Source: Candidatus Troglogloeales bacterium (GTDB lineage: Bacteria > Nitrospirota > Nitrospiria > SBBL01 > SBBT01). Taken from it: a DNA stretch of 51,330 bases. The translations under genes were made by a program, and so were the position numbers. Below are positions 25,979 to 35,798 of the stretch, piece after piece. Position 1 is the first letter of the stretch. Every line of letters starts with the position of its first letter. The stretch spans positions 1 through 51,330 of the forward strand of contig SBBT01000043.1 in assembly GCA_005239595.1 (NCBI GenBank). The letters are read 5' to 3'. The notes below the pieces were generated by a model. That model was not told where the DNA came from. It did not search any database and was given only the letters and a program-made list of their open reading frames with translations.

Positions 25979-26575
25979 ATGGAACAGCTATTCCCAGACA
26001 TTTATACCTGGTCGTGGTATTCAGAAGAAAAAGGAATTCATTTTAATGGACACCTGTTAGTAAGCGGAGACGAACGCCTTTTAATTGATCCCCCCCCGAT
26101 CTCTTTTGAAGATCAACAAGACCTCTCTGTAACCGGCATTGATAGGATCATCCTGACCAACAGGGACCATGTCAGAAGTTCCATTGAATATCGCACCCTA
26201 TTTTGCTGTAAAATCTGGGTACCTTCGGCAGACGCCGATGAAATGGACACCATAGACCACACATTTAACGATGGGGATACCTTTCCGGGGGGGCTAAAAG
26301 TGGTCTCTATTCCCGACGGCAAATCTAAAGGAGAATCTGCCCTCTATCTTAATCGGCATGGCGGCATTTTCATACTGGGAGACGCACTGATTGGGAGACC
26401 AGATGGGGAACTTAGCCTCCTGCCGGATAAGATGTTCACCGATGTCAAAAAGGCGAGAAAAGGACTGTTTAAACTCCTGGATTATTCTTTTGATGCCGTT
26501 TTAGTCGGGGATGGGAAATCGATTTTTTCTGACGGAAAGAAGGCGGTCGAACGATGCCTTCAGGCGATAAAATAG
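25979..26575 (+). CDS. MBL-fold-like protein with reduced metal motif
   Basis: 198 residues with the strand order of metallo-beta-lactamase-fold hydrolases: GHLLVSGDERLLIDPP, then DRIILTNRDHVRSS, then HGGIFILGDALIG. The HxHxDH metal motif is reduced to NRDH at residues 61-64 (LTNRDHV), losing the first two histidines, while an ILGDA-type aspartate is kept. It may bind one metal, or none. Substrate unknown. It starts the plus-strand run leading into an MFS permease, whose start it overlaps by 22 bp. Confidence 0.7.
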   Translation: MEQLFPDIYTWSWYSEEKGIHFNGHLLVSGDERLLIDPPPISFEDQQDLSVTGIDRIILTNRDHVRSSIEYRTLFCCKIWVPSADADEMDTIDHTFNDGDTFPGGLKVVSIPDGKSKGESALYLNRHGGIFILGDALIGRPDGELSLLPDKMFTDVKKARKGLFKLLDYSFDAVLVGDGKSIFSDGKKAVERCLQAIK

Positions 26576-27981
26576 CCGCCGTGACAGCCTCCTCGAAGAC
26601 AACCGATGAAGTTGGACATAAACGTCCGCCGGATAAGAACCTAACCGAATCCCAAAAATCAAAAAGCCTTCGTTTTGCCATTGGTGATGGCGTTTTCTCC
26701 GCCCTGATGACCGGATTTGGGGAAAACTATATCGGGGCCTATGCCGTCTACTTATCTGCAACCGATCCCCAGATTGCCCTGATCGCTTCACTGCCACAGT
26801 TCCTGGGCGCCCTGTTTCAATTTCTTTCCGTATCGATTCTCAATATCCTCAACAGGCGAAAAACAATTATTCTTTTGGGAGTAACAGGCCAGGCAGCAAC
26901 ATGGCTCATGATCTTTGCAATCCCTCTATTTTCTTCTAAAGAATACGGCTTTCTATGGCTGATCGGATCGGTCATCGCCTACCACGTGCTGGGCGGCCTC
27001 GCCACTCCCTCATGGAACAGCTTAATGGGGGACTTGGTTGATCCCAATCAACGGGGCACCTATTTCGGAACACGAAATCGCTGGATCAGCGTTGCGAACT
27101 TTAGCGCGATCTGCGTGGCCGGCATGATTCTGCACGAAACTGCAAGGACGAATGACGCCGCGCTTGGATTTGGCAGCATTTTTTTAACAGCCGTTCTAGT
27201 CCGACTCATATCGGCATCTTATATCGCGCGGATGACAGAACCCCAATATACGCCCCGTCCGGAAGATGATTTTTCCTTATGGCAATTTATCTGTCATGGG
27301 AGGGAAACCAATTTCGGAAAGTTTGTAACGTACACCGCCCTGATGCACTTTTCGGTGATGATCTCCGGACCGTTTATCACACCCTACCTGCTTCGTGACT
27401 TGAAGTTTAGCTATCTTCAATTCATGTTTGCTACAGCGGCGGTTGTCCTGGCCCAGTTTCTGACACTGCAACTCTGGGGACGTTTTGGCGACCGATTTGG
27501 AAATAAGAAGATTCTGACCATCACAGGCCTGTTTTTATGCATGATTCCGATCCTCTGGTTTTTTGCAAAAGATCTCTATGCCGCCATTACTATTCAGTTT
27601 TTCGCCGGCATTGTGTGGGCTGGGTTTACCCTCTCCATGGGGAATTTTATATTCGACACCGTCTCTCCTCCCAAACGGGCGCAATGTGTTGCGATTTACA
27701 ATTCGGCAAACGCGATTGGTATCCTTCTCGGGGCAACGCTTGGAGGCTTCCTAAGTCGATACCTCCCTGCTGAAATTTCTCTGGCGGGTATTTCTGTTCA
27801 GCTGATTTCCAATCTCCAGCTTTTATTTTTGATCTCAGCGGGCTTTCGGTTGCTTGTCTCGATGAAGTTTCTGCCAGCGCTCCGAGAGGTGCGTGATGTC
27901 CGGCCATTGATCGCAAAAGAGCTCTCTACATTCATTGTCCAGATAAATCCCCTTTTTGGCAGAAAGGCAGACGAGGAATAA
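26554..27981 (+). CDS. Major facilitator superfamily permease
   Basis: 475 residues with about 12 transmembrane helices after a 40-residue cytoplasmic tail. The cytoplasmic loops RFGDRFGNKKIL and DLVDPNQRGTYFGTRNR fit the MFS fold (GDRxGNKK-like motif A). The substrate cannot be told; the sequence resembles uncharacterised permeases of the BtlA/maltose-like type rather than known antiporters. Overlap with the preceding gene and a shared strand with two VOC genes point to a common transport-and-detoxification or catabolic unit, but that is inference. Confidence 0.8.
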   Translation: MPSGDKIAAVTASSKTTDEVGHKRPPDKNLTESQKSKSLRFAIGDGVFSALMTGFGENYIGAYAVYLSATDPQIALIASLPQFLGALFQFLSVSILNILNRRKTIILLGVTGQAATWLMIFAIPLFSSKEYGFLWLIGSVIAYHVLGGLATPSWNSLMGDLVDPNQRGTYFGTRNRWISVANFSAICVAGMILHETARTNDAALGFGSIFLTAVLVRLISASYIARMTEPQYTPRPEDDFSLWQFICHGRETNFGKFVTYTALMHFSVMISGPFITPYLLRDLKFSYLQFMFATAAVVLAQFLTLQLWGRFGDRFGNKKILTITGLFLCMIPILWFFAKDLYAAITIQFFAGIVWAGFTLSMGNFIFDTVSPPKRAQCVAIYNSANAIGILLGATLGGFLSRYLPAEISLAGISVQLISNLQLLFLISAGFRLLVSMKFLPALREVRDVRPLIAKELSTFIVQINPLFGRKADEE

Positions 27982-28080
27982 ATGTGCCCAACCCCACGAC
28001 ACAATCGTTGTAGATACAAGCACGGCCAGGACGCTTTACATGGTTTTTGTCTGCCCGTATAATGAAAATTGGAGGTTGCC

Positions 28081-28683
28081 ATGCTTCCCATCTATGAGGA
28101 TCCGGTCATTCGCTGTTTGGTTGACTCCTATTTTAAGGAGAATGAGGCGGCCCGGATGTACGATAAAGAATGCGGGCGGCAAGGGCGGCCGTTCATTATC
28201 GATCACATCACCATACGTTGCCTTAATATTGATCATCGCGCTGAGGAGTTTTTAAAAAAAGGCTATCTCTATCAAAATGAAATCATAGAATATCCTGAAC
28301 AAGGATGGTGGGCAAAAGTCTTTAGAAGGGACGGGTATCCTGCCCTATTTATCGATCAGGCCTATGACGATGAAAGAGGCAAAATGAGCATTATTCCACA
28401 ATGGGTCGGAAAATTTGGTGACCGGGTGCTGCACCATGCCGCCATTTTGGTGGAAGATATCGAGCGGTCGGTCAAGATTCTGCAACAGGTCGGCGTTGAG
28501 TTTTCCGGAGCGATTGTCGGAAATCGCGGCACGCGTCTTCGACAGATATTTACAGCCTCCGAGGTGCGCGACGGAGTTGCCTTTAGCGTTTTGGAACTGA
28601 CCGAACGAAACGGCTACGACGGTTTCTATCCGGAACAGGCCGACAGCCTGATGCAGGCGTCCATTAAGCTTAAATCAAAATAA
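28081..28683 (+). CDS. VOC-superfamily protein (HPPD-like fold)
   Basis: 200 residues from ATG 28081, with GGAGG 5 bp upstream; a TTG at 28069 is less likely. The vicinal-oxygen-chelate pattern is seen: IDHITIRCLNI with a metal-type histidine near residue 43, then LHHAAILVEDIERSVKIL, then RQIFTASEVRDGVAFSVLEL with a terminal glutamate. QIFT and ELTERNGYDGF recall 4-hydroxyphenylpyruvate dioxygenase-type enzymes, but it is much shorter. The enzymatic role is unassigned. The next gene starts right at its stop. Confidence 0.6.
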   Translation: MLPIYEDPVIRCLVDSYFKENEAARMYDKECGRQGRPFIIDHITIRCLNIDHRAEEFLKKGYLYQNEIIEYPEQGWWAKVFRRDGYPALFIDQAYDDERGKMSIIPQWVGKFGDRVLHHAAILVEDIERSVKILQQVGVEFSGAIVGNRGTRLRQIFTASEVRDGVAFSVLELTERNGYDGFYPEQADSLMQASIKLKSK

Positions 28684-29073
28684 ATGATTAAGTGCCTGCT
28701 CCATACCCGCTTTCGTGTTTCAAACCTTGAGGAGACGCTCCATTTTTATACAGAGATACTGGGGCTGAAAGTCATCAGGTGCCATGCCTCCCCAAGGGGC
28801 TCGAAGTTGGCCTTTTTGTCGGTTCCGGGAAGCTCGGAGCAGATTGAACTGTGTGAATACCCTGCCAGCGGTCCGGTGGCGGTACAGGAAGACCTTGTCC
28901 ACATCGCCTTTGAAGTGGATGATCTTGACGCAACCCTGGTCTATTTAAAATCGATCGGCATCCCCATCACCGACGGCCCCACCAGTTCTTCTTCTGGAAA
29001 TCGGTTTGCCTTTATTGAAGCCCCCGACCGTTACGAGATAGAGTTAATCGAGCGGAGTCCGCTACCAGACTGA
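28684..29073 (+). CDS. Glyoxalase I-like VOC protein
   Basis: 129 residues. The four metal-ligand positions of glyoxalase I are present: His7 (LLHTRFRVSNLEETLHFY), Glu57 (QIELCEY), His73 (VHIAFEVDD) and a glutamate in YEIELIE. A lactoylglutathione lyase (GloA) is therefore plausible, though many VOC enzymes share these features. It starts immediately after the upstream VOC gene, so the two may work together. Confidence 0.7.
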   Translation: MIKCLLHTRFRVSNLEETLHFYTEILGLKVIRCHASPRGSKLAFLSVPGSSEQIELCEYPASGPVAVQEDLVHIAFEVDDLDATLVYLKSIGIPITDGPTSSSSGNRFAFIEAPDRYEIELIERSPLPD

Positions 29074-29128
29074 CAACAAACATATCCCGACTTCATCATC
29101 CAACAACCGATAGATTAAATCCAGGCTT

Positions 29129-30697
29129 TTACGATTGTCGCCCCAGCAGCTTATATTCAATGCTGTCAACGAGTGCCTGCCAACTCGCTTCGATGATATT
29201 TTCGGAAACACCGACTGTCCCCCATGTCGTCTCGCCATCTCCCGATTCGATTAAGACACGGACCTTTGATTCCGTCCCGGCGCCGGCCGATAAAACACGC
29301 ACCTTATAATCGAGCAGCTTTACATCGGACAAAACGGGATAAAATTTTTCCAACGCCTTTCTCAAAGCATTGTCGAGGGCATTGACCGGCCCGCTTCCAA
29401 TGGCCGCTGTATGTTCCACCTGACCGTTGACCTCAACCATAATGGTCGCCTCGGCCAAGGAATCTTCGCTCTCTTGCCTCTTCTCTACAATCACGCGAAA
29501 ACCGACTAGCTTAAAGAACCGCTTGTGTCTCCCGAGCGCCTTTTTCATCACCAGTTCAAATGATCCCTCCGCCCCCTCAAACTGGAATCCGCGATGCTCT
29601 AAATCCTTTAAGTTGGCCAAAATTTCGTCCAGCCTCGGATGATCCGCAGTCAGGTTGATCTTATATTCCCTGGCCTTCTCTAACAGATTGCTGCGACCAC
29701 CATAATCAGAGATCAGGACGCGTTGGCGGTTGCCTACCTTCCCGGGCACGATATGCTCATACGTCTCTGCCTTTTTTCTGACGGCATGGACATGGATGCC
29801 CCCCTTGTGCGCAAAAGCCGCCTCTCCTACATAGGCCTGATGTTTATTGTGAGGAAGATTTGCAATCTCGCTGACAAAGCGGGAAACGTCAAAGAGATGC
29901 TTTAATTGTTCATCAGATATGCAGTTAATATTCATTTTTAGCTTTAGGTTTGGCAAAATAGAACAGAGATTGGCGTTGCCGCATCTCTCCCCGAATCCGT
30001 TCACCGTTCCCTGCACCTGCTCGATTCCACACTCCACGGCTGTCAGGGCATTGGCCACCGCCATTTCAGAATCATTATGGGTATGGATGCCTAACGGTCC
30101 ACGAAACGTCTTTCGAATGACTGTCAGGATTTCCCGGACCTGCCAAGGCATCATGCCGCCGTTGGTATCACAAAGGACCAAACACTCTGCCCCGGCCGCT
30201 TGTGCCGTCTCCAACGTCTTTACGGCATACTCGGGTCTCGCAAGATAACCGTCAAAAAAATGTTCCGCATCGTAGAAAACCCGAATCCCTTTTTCCTTAA
30301 GATATGAAACAGAGTCGGAAATGATATCCAGATTCTTTTTTAAGGTAATGCCTAACGCATCAAAAACATGCAGATCCCAGGTTTTTCCGAATAGCGTGAC
30401 GATTTCGGTACCGGCATGAAGCAACGCTTGGATATTGGGATCGTCCGAAACCTTGTTGCGCGATTTTCGTGTGGACCCGAAGGCCACCAACCGCGCCGAT
30501 TTCAGCGACACCTTTCGCATCTCTTGGAAGAAGAGGACATCCTTTGGATTGGCGCCGGGCCACCCCCCTTCAATAAAATGGACGCCGAGATCGTCAAGTT
30601 TCTTTGTAATCAGCAATTTATCTTCGACTGAAAAGGAGACGTCTTCCGACTGGGCTCCATCACGCAAGGTTGTATCGTATATTTCAATTCGGCGCAT
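29129..30697 (-). CDS. cimA: (R)-citramalate synthase
   Basis: 522 residues from ATG 30697, chosen because AAGGAG lies 5 bp upstream; the longer frame extends into lysC. It is a LeuA-family acyltransferase (IYDTTLRDGAQSEDVSFSVEDK) with HTHNDSEMAVAN metal ligands and the long CimA/DUF4-type C-terminal domain. It condenses pyruvate with acetyl-CoA, opening the threonine-independent route to isoleucine. It overlaps the end of lysC by 14 bp and is the last gene of the aspartate-family operon. CimA is preferred over a second LeuA because of the GAQSEDVSFS signature and the length. Confidence 0.9.
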   Translation of the reverse strand: MRRIEIYDTTLRDGAQSEDVSFSVEDKLLITKKLDDLGVHFIEGGWPGANPKDVLFFQEMRKVSLKSARLVAFGSTRKSRNKVSDDPNIQALLHAGTEIVTLFGKTWDLHVFDALGITLKKNLDIISDSVSYLKEKGIRVFYDAEHFFDGYLARPEYAVKTLETAQAAGAECLVLCDTNGGMMPWQVREILTVIRKTFRGPLGIHTHNDSEMAVANALTAVECGIEQVQGTVNGFGERCGNANLCSILPNLKLKMNINCISDEQLKHLFDVSRFVSEIANLPHNKHQAYVGEAAFAHKGGIHVHAVRKKAETYEHIVPGKVGNRQRVLISDYGGRSNLLEKAREYKINLTADHPRLDEILANLKDLEHRGFQFEGAEGSFELVMKKALGRHKRFFKLVGFRVIVEKRQESEDSLAEATIMVEVNGQVEHTAAIGSGPVNALDNALRKALEKFYPVLSDVKLLDYKVRVLSAGAGTESKVRVLIESGDGETTWGTVGVSENIIEASWQALVDSIEYKLLGRQS

Positions 30698-31958
30698 TAC
30701 TTCTCCTTGTCTTACCTTTTCCCTTTGCTGGAGGCAGGAGACCGACTTTTGCGACCTGGAACGCATCATGAAGCGTTCGAACGGCCAGTTCAGTATATTT
30801 GGAATCGATCACACACGAAATCTTGATCTCCGACGTGGAAATCATCATAATATTGATCCCCTCTGAAGCAAGGCTGGCGAACATGCGGGCCGCCACGCCC
30901 GAGTGGGAACGCATCCCCACACCTACAATGGAGACCTTTGTGATGTTCTCCATCAGGAGGATATCCGCCACCCCCATCTCTTCCGCCAGCTTGGATAAAA
31001 CCTCTTTTGCCCGACGGGCATCCCCCCGAGGCACGGTAAAAGAGATATCGGTCAACGCCCCCTGTCCCACATTTTGGATAATCACATCTACCGATATATT
31101 TTCTTTGGCAATGGCGCCGAATATCTTTGATGCAACGCCAGGACGATCAGGCACACCAACCAGCGTGACTTTTGCCTGATTCTTGTCATAGGCCACACCC
31201 GAAACGACTTCCTGCTCCATCTCTGGATCCTCCTTCGTTACCAATGTCCCTTCACTGTCATTAAAACTTGACCGCACACGAACGGGAACCTGATATTTCA
31301 TCGCAAATTCAACCGACCGGGCATTCAGCACCTTGGCCCCCAGACTTGCCATCTCCAACATCGCTTCGTACGAGATTCTGGAGAGTTTTCTGGCGGAGGG
31401 GACAATATTGGGATCGGCCGTATAAACACCATCCACATCCGTAAAGATATCGCAGAGATCGGCGGACAAGGCCGATGCCAGGGCAACCGCCGTTGTGTCC
31501 GAACCGCCGCGTCCCAATGTGGTCACATCCGATTTTTCGTTCACCCCCTGGAAACCGGCCACCACAGGAATCACCCCTTCAGCAAGGGCCGCCTTAATCC
31601 GTTCGGCCGTCACCGCCTTAATCCGCGCATTGGTATGCACATCATCGGTTAAAATCCCAATCTGCCTTCCGGTCAGCGACCTGGCATAAACACCCCGCTC
31701 GTGCAGGGCCATCGCAAGGAGCGCAATGGTGACCCGTTCACCTGTGGAGATCAGCATATCCATTTCACGTTCATCGGGATAGGGGGTTACCTCGTGCGCA
31801 AGCCGAATCAGACGATCGGTCTCCCCGCTCATCGCCGAAACGACCACCACCAGATCAGATCCTTGTGCACGCGTCCGAATAATTCGATCGGCAACCTTTT
31901 TTATCCGATCAATACTCCCAACCGATGTCCCTCCATACTTTTGTACAATCAAACCCAT
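30684..31958 (-). CDS. lysC: Aspartate kinase
   Basis: 424 residues. The N-terminal kinase motif is KYGGTSVGSIDRIKKVA, followed by FQGVNEKSDVTTLGRGGSD-type substrate and ATP segments and two C-terminal ACT domains (about 270-410), so feedback control by lysine and/or threonine is expected. It is monofunctional, since homoserine dehydrogenase is a separate gene here. It is 52 bp after thrC. The last codons contain the cimA ribosome-binding site. Confidence 0.95.
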   Translation of the reverse strand: MGLIVQKYGGTSVGSIDRIKKVADRIIRTRAQGSDLVVVVSAMSGETDRLIRLAHEVTPYPDEREMDMLISTGERVTIALLAMALHERGVYARSLTGRQIGILTDDVHTNARIKAVTAERIKAALAEGVIPVVAGFQGVNEKSDVTTLGRGGSDTTAVALASALSADLCDIFTDVDGVYTADPNIVPSARKLSRISYEAMLEMASLGAKVLNARSVEFAMKYQVPVRVRSSFNDSEGTLVTKEDPEMEQEVVSGVAYDKNQAKVTLVGVPDRPGVASKIFGAIAKENISVDVIIQNVGQGALTDISFTVPRGDARRAKEVLSKLAEEMGVADILLMENITKVSIVGVGMRSHSGVAARMFASLASEGINIMMISTSEIKISCVIDSKYTELAVRTLHDAFQVAKVGLLPPAKGKGKTRRSNAPN

Positions 31959-32010
31959 GGCGTTGTAAATCTCATCCCAAAGTTCGACACTTATACCCTG
32001 CTGCCGTCCC

Positions 32011-33066
32011 TTAAAATCCCAAAACCTTCAACACGTCAGACAAATTCGCCTTGACCGTCACCGGTTTCTGCGAAACCTTCAATGAAGAATCGGGATCCTT
32101 TAACCCATGTCCCGTCAACGTGCAAACGACCGTACTCCCTTTCTCCAATAGACCCGCTTTATTCAGTTTAATTACACCGGCCACCCCTGCTGCCGAAGAG
32201 GGCTCGCAAAATATCCCCTCCAATCCGGCAATCATCCGGTAGGCCTCCACAATTTCATCATCAGTCACCAGATTGATCTCGCCCTTAGACGCCGCAGCCG
32301 CTTCCACAGCCGCTTTCCAGCTTGACGGATTGCCGATTCTAATTGCCGTCGCCACGGTTTCTGGCTCCTCAACAACATGTCCCAGAACGATCGGGGCCGC
32401 CCCCGCCGCCTCGAATCCCATCATCTTCGGCAATGAGGCCGTTTTGCCTTTTTGATGATACTCCCGATATCCCATCCAATACGCGGTAATGTTCCCGGCA
32501 TTGCCGACCGGAAGAAAGTGATAATCAGGGACTGATCCCAGCTGGTCGCAAACCTCGAAGGCCGCGGTCTTCTGACCCTCCAGACGATAAGGATTCACAG
32601 AGTTGACCAGCGTGACCGGATATTTCTCGGCCACCTGTCTCACCAAGGCCAGCGCCTCATCAAAGTTTCCTGCCACCTGAATAACCTTGGCCTGATGGAT
32701 CATCGCCTGCGCCAGTTTTCCCAGCGCAATCTTCCCTTCCGGGATAAGGACATACGCCTTTATTTTCCCTCGGGCGCTAAACGCCGCTGCCGAGGCCGAG
32801 GTGTTCCCCGTGGATGCGCAGATGACCGCTTCGGCCCCCTCCTCTTTCGCCTTCGATATGGCCAGCGTCATGCCGCGATCTTTAAACGATCCGGTCGGGT
32901 TTCCCCCCTCACACTTCAAATAAAGGTTGATTTCGGCATGGATCGCCGAGGCAAGCCGCTCTGCCGAAATCAATGGGGTATTCCCTTCAAGAAGGGTCAC
33001 AACCGGTGTCTGATCCGTCACCGGAAGAAATTCCCGATAGGCGTTGATAATTCCGCCCCATGCCAT
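32011..33066 (-). CDS. thrC: Threonine synthase
   Basis: 351 residues, the short Bacillus/archaeal-type enzyme. The PLP lysine is Lys62 in GSFKDRGM, and the phosphate-binding loop is PVGNAGNITAY. It converts O-phosphohomoserine to threonine. Its ATG immediately follows the hom stop with no spacer, so translation is coupled. No homoserine kinase gene is in the window. Confidence 0.95.
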   Translation of the reverse strand: MAWGGIINAYREFLPVTDQTPVVTLLEGNTPLISAERLASAIHAEINLYLKCEGGNPTGSFKDRGMTLAISKAKEEGAEAVICASTGNTSASAAAFSARGKIKAYVLIPEGKIALGKLAQAMIHQAKVIQVAGNFDEALALVRQVAEKYPVTLVNSVNPYRLEGQKTAAFEVCDQLGSVPDYHFLPVGNAGNITAYWMGYREYHQKGKTASLPKMMGFEAAGAAPIVLGHVVEEPETVATAIRIGNPSSWKAAVEAAAASKGEINLVTDDEIVEAYRMIAGLEGIFCEPSSAAGVAGVIKLNKAGLLEKGSTVVCTLTGHGLKDPDSSLKVSQKPVTVKANLSDVLKVLGF

Positions 33067-34398
33067 CTATGGGGCCTCTCCTGCCTCGGGCCCTTCCACA
33101 CGGATGAGCACGGTTGGTTCCGAAACATAGTTCACCTGATTCACCTGGCGGAGGGCCTCCTGTACATCCCGCTCCCTCGCCCGATGGGTCATCATCACCA
33201 GGGGAACGGCCCCCCCCGCCTTCCTTCCCTGCTGTATCACGGATGAAATACTTATTTGGTATTGTCCCAACACGCCCGATATCTTCGATAAAACGCCGGG
33301 CCTGTCTTCCGCCGTGAACCGAAGATAGTAAAGACTCTCGATCTCTTCTACCCGCTTGACCGTCAGCGGCGTTCGCGACATTTGGAGAAACGATGCGGGC
33401 GGAACCCTCCCTCCCATTGCGTCCCCCTTGATTATATTTCTTGCGATGTCGATCAGATCGCTCACCACGGCGGCGCCCGTTGGAATGGCCCCTGCGCCGG
33501 GACCATAAAAAAGGGTTTCGCCCACCGACGTGCCGGCAATATAAATCGCATTGTAAACGCCGTCCACTTTTGAGAGAAGATACTCTTTTGGGATCATGGT
33601 CGGATGGACGCGGGCCTCAATCTCCCCATCAGCCAGCTTGGCAATCGCCAGCAGCTTGATCTTGTATCCAAACTCCTCGGCAAAGAAGATGTCGAGCGCG
33701 GTCACCTTGTCGACCCCCTCCGTGTAGATATCCTTTATGGAAACAGGGGTCCCAAAGGCAAGATTGGCCAGGATGGCCAACTTATGAGCCGAGTCGGCCC
33801 CGCCAATATCGAGGGTCGGGTCGGCCTCGGCATATCCCAATCGCTGCGCATCAGAGAGGGCCTCGGAAAACTGTTTTCCCTCGTCGGTCATTCTGGTAAG
33901 AATATAATTGCATGTCCCGTTGACGATCCCATAAATGGCCGTAATGTTCTCCGCTGAAAGTCCCTCCTTCATCGCCCTGATAATCGGGATCCCTCCGCCG
34001 ACACTCCCCTCAAAACCGATATCGACTCCTGCGGCATCGGCGGCGCTGAAAATCTCCTCGCCATACGCGGCCAGGAGGGCCTTGTTCGCGGTCACCACAT
34101 GCTTACGGTCACCGATGGCATCCAGGAGATATCTGCGGGCGGGATCATACCCACCCATCAGCTCAACCACAATGTCAATTTCCGGATCTTTGATGATTCT
34201 ATTCGCATCGGTCGTTAAAATGGCCTTCGATATGGCAACACCGCGGTCCCGCTTCAGATCGAGGTCGGCAATCCCGGCAATCTCAATGGGACAGCCGAGC
34301 CGGCGGCGGATTAACTCCTGCCGTTCGACCAGGATTTTGACCACACCGCTTCCCACCGTACCAAAACCGATGATACCGACCCTTACAGCAGACCGCAT
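33067..34398 (-). CDS. hom: Homoserine dehydrogenase
   Basis: 443 residues from ATG 34398. The NAD(P)-binding motif GIIGFGTVGSGV is at the N-terminus. The catalytic-domain segment is GTCNYILTRM, and a C-terminal ACT domain (about 360-435) suggests threonine feedback. It overlaps the aminotransferase stop by one base (TGATG). It feeds homoserine to the threonine branch. Confidence 0.95.
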   Translation of the reverse strand: MRSAVRVGIIGFGTVGSGVVKILVERQELIRRRLGCPIEIAGIADLDLKRDRGVAISKAILTTDANRIIKDPEIDIVVELMGGYDPARRYLLDAIGDRKHVVTANKALLAAYGEEIFSAADAAGVDIGFEGSVGGGIPIIRAMKEGLSAENITAIYGIVNGTCNYILTRMTDEGKQFSEALSDAQRLGYAEADPTLDIGGADSAHKLAILANLAFGTPVSIKDIYTEGVDKVTALDIFFAEEFGYKIKLLAIAKLADGEIEARVHPTMIPKEYLLSKVDGVYNAIYIAGTSVGETLFYGPGAGAIPTGAAVVSDLIDIARNIIKGDAMGGRVPPASFLQMSRTPLTVKRVEEIESLYYLRFTAEDRPGVLSKISGVLGQYQISISSVIQQGRKAGGAVPLVMMTHRARERDVQEALRQVNQVNYVSEPTVLIRVEGPEAGEAP

Positions 34399-35579
34399 CA
34401 CCCGCCACCCTTTTTTAAGATCTTTCGAATTCCCTGAATCGCCTGTCTCGTCCGATGCGCATTCTCAACCAACGCAAAACGGACATAGTCATCGCCATAT
34501 TCTCCAAAACCAATTCCGGGAGAAACGGCCACCTTGGCTTCAACCAAAAGGTGTTTGGAGAATTCCAGCGATCCCATTCTTCGAAAAGCTTCCGGGATTT
34601 GCGCCCAGACAAACATGGTTGCCTTCGGCTTTTCGATCTTCCATCCCACCCGGTTCAATCCGTTCACCAGGACATCCCGGCGATGGCGATAGAGGTCCAC
34701 CATCTCTTTGACGCAATCCTGTGGTCCATTCAGGGCCACAATCGCGGCAATTTGAACCGGCTGAAAAATGCCGTAATCCAGGTAGCTCTTTAACTTGGTT
34801 AAGGCGCCAATGATCTCCCTGTTTCCAACGCAAAAACCAACCCGCCAGCCTGGCATATTATAACTTTTTGAAAGGGTAAAAAATTCAACGCCGACCTCTT
34901 TTGCACCCGGCACCTGAAGGAAACTCGGGGCGCGATAGCCGTCAAATGCCAGGTCGGCATAGGCCAAATCATGGACCACAATCAAATTATTCTCTCTCGC
35001 AAAATCAACAACTTTCTTAAAAAAGTCGAGCCCAACCACCTGTGTGGTCGGATTGTGCGGAAAGTTGATGATCAGCATTTTCGGACGCGGCCACGCCTGT
35101 CGGGTGGCAGTCATCATATCCTCAAAAAAGTCCCGCTCCGGGCGAAGCGGTATGGAGCGGACCTCCCCTCCCGCAATGATCACGCTATACGGATGAATCG
35201 GATAGGTCGGGCTGGGTGCCATTACCACATCGCCCGGGCCGATCGTCGCAAGGGCCAGATGCGCAATCCCTTCCTTGGAACCGATGGTGACAATCGCTTC
35301 CTGATCAGGATCAAGCTCAACCGAAAAATTTCTCTTATACCAATCGGTGATCGCCAAGCGCAAACGGGTAATTCCACGCGAGGCGGAATACCGATGATTT
35401 TTGGGGTTCTCCAAGGCCTTGATCGCCTTACTGACAATATGGGATGGGGTCGGCTGATCGGGATTCCCCATTCCAAAATCAATAATATCTTCGCCTTGAT
35501 GCCGCGCCTCCATCTTCATCGTGTTGACGATATTAAATACGTAAGGGGGAAGCCGTTTTATTCGCGAAAAATCGTACAC
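34398..35579 (-). CDS. Class I aminotransferase (AlaC/YfdZ-like)
   Basis: 393 residues starting at GTG 35579 (MYDFSRIKRLPPYVF), which has GGGAG 5 bp upstream; the in-frame TTG at 35591 lacks one. PLP lysine is Lys238 (TLSKSYNMPGWRVGF), and NFPHNPTTQ and the RFALVENAHR arginine are present. The family includes alanine transaminase AlaC and related enzymes. As first gene of the hom-thrC-lysC-cimA operon it may supply or balance amino groups among alanine, valine and aspartate. The exact substrate is uncertain. Confidence 0.85.
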   Translation of the reverse strand: MYDFSRIKRLPPYVFNIVNTMKMEARHQGEDIIDFGMGNPDQPTPSHIVSKAIKALENPKNHRYSASRGITRLRLAITDWYKRNFSVELDPDQEAIVTIGSKEGIAHLALATIGPGDVVMAPSPTYPIHPYSVIIAGGEVRSIPLRPERDFFEDMMTATRQAWPRPKMLIINFPHNPTTQVVGLDFFKKVVDFARENNLIVVHDLAYADLAFDGYRAPSFLQVPGAKEVGVEFFTLSKSYNMPGWRVGFCVGNREIIGALTKLKSYLDYGIFQPVQIAAIVALNGPQDCVKEMVDLYRHRRDVLVNGLNRVGWKIEKPKATMFVWAQIPEAFRRMGSLEFSKHLLVEAKVAVSPGIGFGEYGDDYVRFALVENAHRTRQAIQGIRKILKKGGG

Positions 35580-35618
35580 AATTACTCCCAACTAATTAAA
35601 AAACTTGAAATTTTTAAC

Positions 35619-35647
35619 ATTCTATTTTAAACTGGCAGCCATGTCAA
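35619..35647 (-). promoter_or_regulatory. Near-consensus sigma-70 promoter of the hom-thrC-lysC-cimA operon
   Basis: On the minus strand TTGACA (35647-35642), 17 bp, TAGAAT (35624-35619). The expected start point is about 33 bp upstream of the aminotransferase GTG. I see no attenuator peptide or T-box in the short leader. Confidence 0.75.
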
Positions 35648-35798
35648 ATGCGCCAATCACAGCGCACAAATATAAGCATGTCTGTCATGAACAGACGCCA
35701 AACGGTACAAAGCCACGATCATCGTCCGTTGTTTCTCACATGCGCCATTTCGGATTTTCTGTCATCGTTTTCCATCTTTAAGCAAATTGGCATGCGAA

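Noticed and set aside
34398..34833. Long open frames on both strands within the aminotransferase and hom genes
   Set aside because: They have no family features, while the minus-strand frames show complete conserved enzymes; treated as shadows.
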